A stretch of 64,000 nt of DNA from Actinoallomurus iriomotensis (GTDB taxonomy: Bacteria > Actinomycetota > Actinomycetes > Streptosporangiales > Streptosporangiaceae): assembly GCF_030269445.1 (NCBI RefSeq), contig NZ_BSTJ01000012.1, positions 248,001 to 312,000 of the forward strand, read 5' to 3'. The position numbers were made by a program, and so were the translations under genes. Positions within the stretch are counted from its first letter, which is position 1, and each line of letters begins with the position of its first letter. The notes beneath the pieces are model-generated. The model did not search any database and was not told where the DNA came from. It saw only the letters and a list, made by a program, of their open reading frames with translations. Of this stretch, positions 26,541-33,501 are shown one piece after another.

Positions 26541-27979
26541 ACGCCGGACCCCCGGGCTACGGGCCGTACGGCCCACCCTTCTTCAGACCGCCACCGGGCC
26601 CGCCGTACGGGCCGGTCCCGTATGGCCCGGTTCCGTACGGGCCGCCGCCGCCTCCGCCGCCGGTGCACTTCTCGCGCGGCGTGCACCGCCTCCACGTGTC
26701 CACCGCGGTGATCAGCGCGCTGTCCGTCCTGGTGATCGTGTTCGTGCTCGGGGGCTACACGCTGCTGCTCGGCCAGACCGCCGACGGCGTCGAGGTGATC
26801 CTCACGCCGCGGTCGATCGCGCGGTTCCTGCTCATCATGATGCCGGTGGCGGCGGTCGCGGCGATCATCGGCTTCTGGACCTGGTGGTCGCTGAAGTTCC
26901 ACATCTCCGGCGACGACCTGGTGGTCGAGACCGGCATCGTCCGCCGCCGCAACCGCCGGGTTCCGCTGTCGCGCATCCAGGCGGTCGACGTCGTGCGCCC
27001 GCTCGTCACGCGCGTGTTCGGGCTCGCCGAGGTCCGCGTGGAGCTGGCCGGCGGCGACCAGGCCGAGACGCGGTTCCGCTACCTCGGCCGGTCGATGGCC
27101 GAGCAGCTGCGCGCCGAGCTGCTGGCGCGCGCCGCCGGGCTGCCCGGCCACACGCCCGAGGCGCCCGAGCAGCCGTACTGGCGGGTGTTCTTCGGCCCGC
27201 TGCTCGGCTCCCAGCTGCTCAAGCTCCCGGTCATCGGCGGCCTGGCGCTGCTGGTGGCGCTGCTGGCGTTCGGCGTGGTCTTCCGCGAGCTGGGCGTGCT
27301 CGCCGCGGCGCTGCCGGTGCTGCTCGGCCTGGCACGCGGCGTGGTCGCGCCGCTGGTCATGCACACGGGGTTCAAGGCCGCGCTGTCACCGGACGGGCTG
27401 CGCCTGCGGTACGGGCTGATGGAGACGCGGATGCAGACCGTGCCGCCGGGCCGGGTGCAGGCGGTGCGCGTGGTCGAGCCGTTGCTGTGGCGCGGTTTCG
27501 GCTGGGCGCGGCTCGACGTCACCGTCGCCGGGTACGTCGGCGACCGCCAGGTGCTGTCCTCGGTGCTGCTGCCCGTCGCGCCGCGCCGGGTCGCCTTCCA
27601 CCTCGTCGGCCTGGTCTTCCCCGGCACCAACGCGGAGGCCGTGCGGCTGCTGCCCGCGCCGCGGTCGTGGCTGCGCTCGCCGTTCGGCCGGAGCGCGGCC
27701 GGCACCGACGACGCCGTCTTCGTCACCCAGCGAGGCCGGCTGTGCCGGCGGCTCGACGTCATCCCCCACGCGCGGGCGCAGAGCGTACGCATGACGTCGG
27801 GGCCGCTCCAGCGGCTGCTGGGCCTGGGCACCGTCCACGTCGACGCGCCGCCCGGCCCGGTCCAGGTGGCCGCCGAGAATCGCGAGCTGGGCGAGGCCCG
27901 GGCGATCGTGGAGTCCGCCGCCGGACGGGCGCACCGAGCGCGCGCCACCGACCAGCGCACCGACCGATGGGCGACCTGA
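26537..27979 (+). CDS. PH-domain membrane protein, YdbT-like (tandem PH domains)
   Basis: 480 residues from a TTG overlapping the upstream stop. The N-terminus has PYGPV-type repeats (about 12-40). Membrane pairs lie at about 55-80/95-118 and 225-275. Three PH-like modules can be seen: VVETGIVRRRNRRVPLSRIQ, LRLRYGLMETRMQTVPPGRV and VFVTQRGRLCRRLDVIPHAR, each with the R-V/I-x-A-V/S motif. This matches YdbT, partner of YdbS. The two proteins probably form one membrane complex with cytoplasmic PH domains. Confidence 0.88.
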   Translation: MNAGPPGYGPYGPPFFRPPPGPPYGPVPYGPVPYGPPPPPPPVHFSRGVHRLHVSTAVISALSVLVIVFVLGGYTLLLGQTADGVEVILTPRSIARFLLIMMPVAAVAAIIGFWTWWSLKFHISGDDLVVETGIVRRRNRRVPLSRIQAVDVVRPLVTRVFGLAEVRVELAGGDQAETRFRYLGRSMAEQLRAELLARAAGLPGHTPEAPEQPYWRVFFGPLLGSQLLKLPVIGGLALLVALLAFGVVFRELGVLAAALPVLLGLARGVVAPLVMHTGFKAALSPDGLRLRYGLMETRMQTVPPGRVQAVRVVEPLLWRGFGWARLDVTVAGYVGDRQVLSSVLLPVAPRRVAFHLVGLVFPGTNAEAVRLLPAPRSWLRSPFGRSAAGTDDAVFVTQRGRLCRRLDVIPHARAQSVRMTSGPLQRLLGLGTVHVDAPPGPVQVAAENRELGEARAIVESAAGRAHRARATDQRTDRWAT

Positions 27980-27980
27980 C

Positions 27981-29159
27981 ATGAGGTACGACCCGTGGTC
28001 TCCCGAGTTCGTGGCCGACCCGTACCCGGTCTATGAGGTGCTGCGGCGCGAGCGGCCGGTCTTCTTCGACGAGCCGACCGGCCAGTGGGTGGTCTCCCGC
28101 CACGCGGACGTGAGCGCGCTGCTGCGCGACCGCCGCCTCGGCCGGTCGTACCTGCACGTCGCGACCCACGAGGAGTTCGGGCGGCCACCGGAGCCGGAGT
28201 TCCTCGCGCCGTTCTGGAACCTCATCCGCGCGGGGATGCTCGACGTCGAGCCGCCCGACCACACCCGGCTGCGGCGTCTCGTGTCCAAGGCGTTCACTCC
28301 CCGGATGGTCGAGGGGCTGCGCCCGCGCGTCCGCGAGCTCGCCGAGGGCCTGGTCCGCGGGCTCGTCGACCGCGGCGGAGGCGACCTGCTCGCCGACGTG
28401 GCCGAGCCGCTGCCGGTGACGGTGATCGCCGAGATGCTCGGCATCCCCGAGAGCGACCGGCACCTGCTCCGTCCCTGGTCGGCCGACATCTGCGGCATGT
28501 ACGAGCTGAACCCCGCCGAGGAGACGCAGCACACGGCGGTACGCGCGGCGGTGGAGTTCTCCGACTACCTGCGCGGCCTCGCCCGGCGTCCGCGCGGCGA
28601 CGACCTGATCGGCGCGCTGGCCGCCGTCGACGGGCTGACCGAGGACGAGCTGGTCGGCACCTGCGTGCTGCTGCTCAACGCCGGCCACGAGGCGACCGTC
28701 AACGCCACGGGCAACGCCTGGTGGGCCCTGTTCCGCGACCCGGGCGAGCTCGCCCGGCTGCGCGCCGACCACGACCTGATCCCGACCGCGGTCGAAGAGC
28801 TGCTGCGCTACGACACACCGGCGCCGATGTTCGAGCGGTGGGCGCTGGAGGACGTCGAGGTGGCCGGGGTGCACGTGCCACGCGGCGCGGAGGTGGCGCT
28901 GCAGTTCGCCTCCGCCAACCGCGACCCGGACGTCTTCGCGAACCCCGACTCGCTGGACCTGTCGCGCGCCCCGAACCCGCACATCGGCTTCGGCGCGGGC
29001 ATCCACTTCTGCCTGGGCGCACCACTGGCCCGCATCGAGCTGGCCGAGTCGATGGCCGCCCTCCTACGCGCGGCCCCGGACCTGCGTCCGACAGCCGAAC
29101 CCACGTGGAAGCCGGGCTTCATCCTGCGCGGCCTGGAGTCGCTTCCCGTCGTCGTGTAG
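27981..29159 (+). CDS. Cytochrome P450 (first of two)
   Basis: 392 residues, one base after the preceding stop. The heme loop is FGAGIHFCLGAPLARIE with Cys344. The K-helix ExxR is in AVEELLRYDTP, and the early signature PPDHTRLRRLVSKAFTPRMV is present. In the I-helix the usual A-G-H-E-T-T reads A234-G-H-E-A-T239, so the oxygen-activating Thr position is Ala with Thr next to it, as in some macrolide P450s. It is soluble and needs a ferredoxin partner, none of which is nearby. Substrate unknown. Confidence 0.94.
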   Translation: MRYDPWSPEFVADPYPVYEVLRRERPVFFDEPTGQWVVSRHADVSALLRDRRLGRSYLHVATHEEFGRPPEPEFLAPFWNLIRAGMLDVEPPDHTRLRRLVSKAFTPRMVEGLRPRVRELAEGLVRGLVDRGGGDLLADVAEPLPVTVIAEMLGIPESDRHLLRPWSADICGMYELNPAEETQHTAVRAAVEFSDYLRGLARRPRGDDLIGALAAVDGLTEDELVGTCVLLLNAGHEATVNATGNAWWALFRDPGELARLRADHDLIPTAVEELLRYDTPAPMFERWALEDVEVAGVHVPRGAEVALQFASANRDPDVFANPDSLDLSRAPNPHIGFGAGIHFCLGAPLARIELAESMAALLRAAPDLRPTAEPTWKPGFILRGLESLPVVV

Positions 29160-30147
29160 CGGCCAGCGCGCGGGGCACCTCGACGCCGACCGCCTGGACC
29201 AGCCAGCCGAACCCGCCCAGGCCCTCGCGGTCGATCAGTTCGGCGTCCTCGCCCGCCGCGCGCAGGGCATGGAGGTAGCCGCGCGGGTCGGTGTGGGCCA
29301 GGTCCAGCGGCGGCCGGACGCCGTGCAGGCCCAGGGCGCGCAGCGCGGCGCGCTGGGTGGTGAGCAGCGTCGCCGTGGCGCCGGCGTGCTCGCCCGCGTC
29401 GGCGCACGCGTCGAGCGCGACGTGCGCGGTGATGTCGCATGACCCGTCGGGCACGGGGGAGACGCATCGGCCGTCGCGGTAGCCCGTGAGCGTGCCGTAC
29501 GTCGGGCGCCGGCCGCGCTCGTGGGCGTAGTCGATGGCCAGGGCCACCCCGGCCCGCAGGCGTTCGATCACCGCCGCCCACGCGGCGCAGCGGTGCCGGC
29601 CGATCTCCGCGCGGTCGCCGGGCTCGCGCAGCGGCCACCAGCGCTCCAGCCAGGCGGCGTCCTCGGGCGAGGGCGCCGGGCCCGGAACCTCGGCGCCCGT
29701 GCCGGGGTCGACCACGACGAGCCGTGGCCCGTCGCCGGTGAGTTCGACGACGTCGAGCGGTACGTTGTCGAGCCACTCGTTGGCGATGACGAGGCCGGTG
29801 ACGGTGTCCGGCAGCCGGTCGCGCCACTCGATCGCCGGGCTCAGCCCGGCGGGGCGCGGGGCGACCTCCACGGCGATCGGCCGTAGCCGCCCGTCCAGTG
29901 CGGCCGCCGCGTGGATCTCGGCGAGCAGCTCGCCGGAGCCGGCGCCCACGTCGACGAGGTCGAACCGCGCGGGCCGGCCCAGCGCGTCGTCGATGTCGGT
30001 GACCAGCCGGGCGATCGCGTGCGCGAAGCGCCGTGAGGCGTGCACCGAGGTGCGGAAGTGGGCCGCGGGCCGTTCGCCGCGGGTGTAGAAGCCGTCCGCC
30101 CCGTACAGGGCGCGCTCCATCGCCGTCCGCCATCCGACCTGACTCAC
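29119..30147 (-). CDS. SAM-dependent methyltransferase, MidA/NDUFAF7-like
   Basis: 342 residues from GTG 30147 (ATG 30120 is an alternative). WRTAMERALYGADGFYTRGE and HFRTSVHASRRFAHAI precede the SAM-binding FDLVDVGAGSGELLAEI. VIANEWLDNVPLDVVEL and ALAIDYAHERGRRP follow; this is the DUF185/MidA pattern. The eukaryotic homologue methylates a complex I subunit (NDUFS2, the NuoD homologue), which makes the nuoD-like gene 3 kb away notable. It overlaps the convergent P450 by 41 bases. Confidence 0.88.
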   Translation of the reverse strand: MSQVGWRTAMERALYGADGFYTRGERPAAHFRTSVHASRRFAHAIARLVTDIDDALGRPARFDLVDVGAGSGELLAEIHAAAALDGRLRPIAVEVAPRPAGLSPAIEWRDRLPDTVTGLVIANEWLDNVPLDVVELTGDGPRLVVVDPGTGAEVPGPAPSPEDAAWLERWWPLREPGDRAEIGRHRCAAWAAVIERLRAGVALAIDYAHERGRRPTYGTLTGYRDGRCVSPVPDGSCDITAHVALDACADAGEHAGATATLLTTQRAALRALGLHGVRPPLDLAHTDPRGYLHALRAAGEDAELIDREGLGGFGWLVQAVGVEVPRALAATRRREATPGRAG

Positions 30148-30225
30148 ATCTTGACCGTATCGCGTGCTCCCCAGGTCGTACGCCGCTCCGACCTGGGACT
30201 GACGCGCGTCGAACCGGAGGCTAAA

Positions 30226-30231
30226 TACGCT
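30226..30231 (+). promoter_or_regulatory. Candidate -10 of the second two-component system
   Basis: TACGCT (TANNNT) ends six bases before ATG 30238, with no ribosome site between; leaderless start likely. The same 90-bp gap must also hold the promoter of the divergent methyltransferase gene. Confidence 0.5.
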
Positions 30232-30237
30232 TGGGCG

Positions 30238-31476
30238 ATGGTCCCCCGACTGTTCGCCTGGCTGAGGCAGCACCAGCGGTTCGTCGACACCCTGTTGATG
30301 TTGCCGTTCCTGGCGCTCGCGGTGCTCGTGCGGAGCCGGTGGATCGCGACGACACCGGACGGCATCACCCGATCGATCCCGTTCCTCGGCAACCTCGCGC
30401 TCGCCGTCGCGATGTGCCTGCCGCTGGTCTGGCGCCGCCGGTGGCCACGGGCGGTGTTCGCGGTGATCGCCGCGGTGGCGTTCGTCCAGTGGCTGGTCGG
30501 CGTCAACATCTCCACGTGCGACTTCCCGCTACTCGTCGCGATGTACACCGTCGCGGCGCAGTGCGCCTTCCGGTGGGCGCTCGCCACGTTGCTGGTCAAC
30601 TTCCTGGGCTTCGTCCTGGCGATCGGGAAGCTGGTCGGCCAGCCCATTCCCCAGGATTCGTGGCGGGCGTTGATCCCCGATTCCGTCGGCCTGTCGGCGA
30701 TCTGGCTGTGCGGCCTGTACATCAGCACGCGGCGCAAGTACACCCTCAGCCTCGAGGAGCGCGCCCGCCGGCTCGAACGCGAACGCGACGCGCAGGCCGA
30801 GGTGGCCGCCGCGGCCGAGCGCGCGCGGATCGCCCGCGAGATGCACGACGTCATCGCGCACAGCATCAGCGTGATGGTGATCCAGGCGGACGGCGCCTCG
30901 TACGCGATCGACACCGACACGGCGCGCGCCAAGCGGGCGATGCGGGCGGTGGGCGACACGGGACGGTCGGCGCTCACCGAGATGCGCCGGATGCTGGGCG
31001 TCCTGCGCGAGGGCGACGGCCAGGCCGCTCTCGCGCCGCAGCCCGGCGTCGACGAGCTCCCGGACCTGGTGGAGCAGATCCGTTCCACCGGGCTGCCGGT
31101 CGAGCTGACGATCGGCGGGGCGAAGGTCCCGCTGCCCGGCGGCATGGAGCTGGCCATCTTCCGGATCGCGCAGGAGGCCCTCACCAACGTCATGAAACAC
31201 GCGGGTCCTTCGGCCACCGCGAAGGTCGAACTGCACTACGGTGACGGAGCGGTCGAACTACGCATCCGCGACGACGGACGCGGCGTGACGTTCTCGGACG
31301 GGCGCGGCCACGGCCTGGTGAGCATGCGTGAGCGGGTCGCGGTCTACGGAGGAGAGGTGACCACCGCACCGGCGCGGGGCGGCGGCTTCGAGGTCGTCGC
31401 GCGGATGCCGGTGCGTGAGTCGTCGGCGAGACAGGAGGTCGGTGCCCGTGAGCGAGCGGAGCGAGCGAACCGATGA
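30238..31476 (+). CDS. Sensor histidine kinase, NarL/DesK-like (second system)
   Basis: 412 residues. Membrane helices are spread over residues about 15-165. A dimerisation coil is at 170-195. The H-box is RARIAREMHDVIAHSISVMV and the N-box ALTNVMKHAGPSA. G-boxes are RDDGRGVTFSDGRGHGLVSM. The C-terminal dozen residues (GARERAERANR) fall in a GAGCGAGCG-type repeat and look added. It probably pairs with the regulator starting 40 bp downstream. It is similar in layout to the kinase at 21.7 kb. Confidence 0.92.
   Translation: MVPRLFAWLRQHQRFVDTLLMLPFLALAVLVRSRWIATTPDGITRSIPFLGNLALAVAMCLPLVWRRRWPRAVFAVIAAVAFVQWLVGVNISTCDFPLLVAMYTVAAQCAFRWALATLLVNFLGFVLAIGKLVGQPIPQDSWRALIPDSVGLSAIWLCGLYISTRRKYTLSLEERARRLERERDAQAEVAAAAERARIAREMHDVIAHSISVMVIQADGASYAIDTDTARAKRAMRAVGDTGRSALTEMRRMLGVLREGDGQAALAPQPGVDELPDLVEQIRSTGLPVELTIGGAKVPLPGGMELAIFRIAQEALTNVMKHAGPSATAKVELHYGDGAVELRIRDDGRGVTFSDGRGHGLVSMRERVAVYGGEVTTAPARGGGFEVVARMPVRESSARQEVGARERAERANR
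31449..31470. repeat. GAGCGAGCG-type imperfect palindrome
   Basis: TGAGCGAGCGGAGCGAGCG encodes the last residues of the kinase. A longer, looser version lies at 41327-41395. Such GAGCGAGCG motifs are dispersed in many actinobacterial genomes at gene ends; function unknown. Confidence 0.6.
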
Positions 31477-31515
31477 GCACGCATCTGTGGTCGCTCTCCC
31501 GACGAAGGAGGGCTC

Positions 31516-32178
31516 GTGATTCGAGTGCTGCTGGTCGATGACCAGGAGCTCGTCCGTACCGGGTTCCGTATGGTGCTCGACGCGCAGCCCGAGATCGAGG
31601 TCGCCGGCGAGGCGTCCGACGGACGGCAGGCGCTGGAGGTGCTGCGCTCGACGTCGGCGGACGTGGTGCTGATGGACGTGCGCATGCCGCGCATGGACGG
31701 CATCGAGGCGACCCGGCAGATCTGCTCGCGCCCCGACTGCCCCAAAGTGATCATCCTGACCACGTTCGACCTGGACGAGTACGCTTTCTCGGCGCTCAAG
31801 GCGGGCGCGGCCGGGTTCCTGCTCAAGGACGCCGGGCCCGAGCAGCTCATCGAGGCGATCCGCGCGGTCAGCTCCGGTGACGCCGTGGTCGCGCCGAGCA
31901 CCACGCGCCGGCTCATCGACCGGTTCGTGGAGCACATCCCCGACAAGGACGGCACCACCGACGCGGCCCTGGAGTCGCTCACGGCGCGTGAGGCCGAGGT
32001 CCTCAAGCTCGTCGCGCGCGGCATGTCCAACGGCGAGATCGCCGGGACGCTGTACGTCTCGGAGGCGACCGTGAAGACGCATGTCGGGCGCATTCTCAAC
32101 AAGCTGGACCTGCGGGACCGGGTGCAGGCCGTGGTCTTCGCATATGAGACGGGCCTCATCAAAAGCGGTCAGAGCTAG
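31516..32178 (+). CDS. Response regulator, NarL/LuxR family (second system)
   Basis: 220 residues from GTG 31516 behind GGAGGG. Receiver: acidic pair D8/D9, phospho-acceptor D54 in VVLMDVRMPR, Lys in FLLKDAG. HTH: TAREAEVLKLVARGMSNGEI and VSEATVKTHVGRILNKLDL. It is close in sequence to the regulator at 22.8 kb, so the two systems look like paralogues. The neighbouring downstream genes are the chaplin and the MacB-type exporter, possible targets. Confidence 0.95.
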   Translation: MIRVLLVDDQELVRTGFRMVLDAQPEIEVAGEASDGRQALEVLRSTSADVVLMDVRMPRMDGIEATRQICSRPDCPKVIILTTFDLDEYAFSALKAGAAGFLLKDAGPEQLIEAIRAVSSGDAVVAPSTTRRLIDRFVEHIPDKDGTTDAALESLTAREAEVLKLVARGMSNGEIAGTLYVSEATVKTHVGRILNKLDLRDRVQAVVFAYETGLIKSGQS

Positions 32179-32308
32179 TCACGAAGCGTAACGATTACAT
32201 CACGCGCCCGGCCGTTCCATTGCCATTGGCTGAGAGTCCCTGGATAACTACCGTACGTATCGGCCACGTCACAGGTGGTCGCGAATCTCCATGTACGGGA
32301 GGATTCAC

Positions 32309-32575
32309 GTGCTCAAGAAGCTCACCGCGGCCGGAGTGGTCGCGGCCGCCGTGTCCGGCGCCCTCGTGTTCACCTCGCCGGCCAACGCCGGCATCAACAA
32401 CACCAGTGGAGACGGCAGCATCCTGGGCGGCAACCAGGTCAACGTGCCCATCTCCATCCCGGTGAACGTCTGCGGCAACGCCATCGCGGTCATCGGCGGC
32501 GCACGCGCCGGATGCCGCGGCGGCGCCGCGGTCGGGTACGGGGCGCACCACCACGGCTACCACTGGGACTCCTGA
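32309..32575 (+). CDS. Short chaplin
   Basis: 88 residues from GTG 32309, five bases after GGGAGGA; ATG 32291 lies upstream of that site. A signal peptide (cleavage near NAG, residues 27-28) leads a single chaplin domain: SGDGSILGGNQVNVPISIP, then VNVCGNAIAVIGG and GCRGG, with the Cys pair C55 and C69. There is no LPXTG sorting signal, so this is the short, secreted type. Chaplins coat aerial hyphae and spores and lower surface tension. The His-rich tail (AHHHGYHWDS) is unusual. A strong terminator follows. Confidence 0.9.
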   Translation: MLKKLTAAGVVAAAVSGALVFTSPANAGINNTSGDGSILGGNQVNVPISIPVNVCGNAIAVIGGARAGCRGGAAVGYGAHHHGYHWDS

Positions 32576-32594
32576 CGTAGCCGTCGCATCCGCC

Positions 32595-32628
32595 GAGACC
32601 CCCGCGCGAACGATCGCGCGGGGGTCTC
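32595..32628 (+). terminator. Stem-loop terminator after the chaplin gene
   Basis: A perfect 15-bp stem (arms 32595-32609 and 32614-32628) with a four-base loop ACGA, G/C-rich and without a clear U-run, as usual in actinomycetes. It isolates the single-gene chaplin transcript. Confidence 0.88.
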
Positions 32629-32753
32629 GTACGTCTCAGGTCGCATCCCGGATCAACGTGCGGGCCGACATGACGATGGCCGCGAGGGCGATGGCAGCGG
32701 GCCCTCCCGTCCCTAGCTTTGATCACGTTCCGCTCATGACTTAGGAGTCACCC

Positions 32754-33500
32754 GTGATCAGCACCGCTGTCAATGCCCCGCCGGCCGTCGTCGCCACCGA
32801 TGTGACCAAGGTGTACGGCTCCGGAGACGCCGCCGTCCACGCCCTGCGCGGGATCCGGGTGGCGTTCGCCCGGGGCGCCTTCACCGCGATCATGGGGCCG
32901 TCGGGCTCCGGCAAGTCCACCCTCATGCACTGCCTGGCCGGGCTGGACACGGTCGACCAGGGCTCGGTCCGCCTCGGCGACGTGGAGATCACCGGTATGT
33001 CGGACCGGCAGCTCACCCGGTTGCGCCGTGAACGCCTCGGCTTCGTGTTCCAGTCCTTCAACCTGCTGCCGTCGCTCACGGCCGAGCAGAACATCCTGCT
33101 GCCCCTCGAACTCGCCGGCCGGCAGCCCGACCGCGCCTGGATGGACCACGTCATTTCCGCGGTCGGCCTGCGCGACCGGCTCTCGCACCGGCCGAGCGAG
33201 CTGTCCGGCGGCCAGCAGCAGCGCGTCGCCTGCGCCCGCGCCCTGCTGCACCGCCCCGAGGTGATCTTCGCCGACGAGCCGACCGGCAACCTCGACTCCC
33301 GCTCCGGCACCGAGGTGCTCGGCTTCCTGCGCACGTCGGTCCGCGAGATGGGCCAGACCATCGTCATGGTCACCCACGACCCGGTCGCGGCCTCGTTCGC
33401 CGACCGCGTGGTGTTCCTGCGCGACGGGCTGATCCGGGCCGAGCTCGCCCAGCCGACGCCGGAGACCGTCCTGGACGCGCTGAAGCAGCTGGAGGCCTGA
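32754..33500 (+). CDS. ABC transporter ATP-binding protein, MacB/LolD type
   Basis: 248 residues from GTG 32754 behind TAGGAG. Walker A is GPSGSGKST; the Q-loop is VFQSFNLLP; the signature is LSGGQQQRVACARAL; Walker B is VIFADEPTGNLDS and the switch His is in VMVTHDP. VYGSGDAAVHALRGI is the typical LolD/MacB N-terminus. It powers the permease that starts two bases after its stop. Members export lipoproteins, peptides or antibiotics, or act in mechanotransmission. Confidence 0.95.
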   Translation: MISTAVNAPPAVVATDVTKVYGSGDAAVHALRGIRVAFARGAFTAIMGPSGSGKSTLMHCLAGLDTVDQGSVRLGDVEITGMSDRQLTRLRRERLGFVFQSFNLLPSLTAEQNILLPLELAGRQPDRAWMDHVISAVGLRDRLSHRPSELSGGQQQRVACARALLHRPEVIFADEPTGNLDSRSGTEVLGFLRTSVREMGQTIVMVTHDPVAASFADRVVFLRDGLIRAELAQPTPETVLDALKQLEA

Positions 33501-33501
33501 G

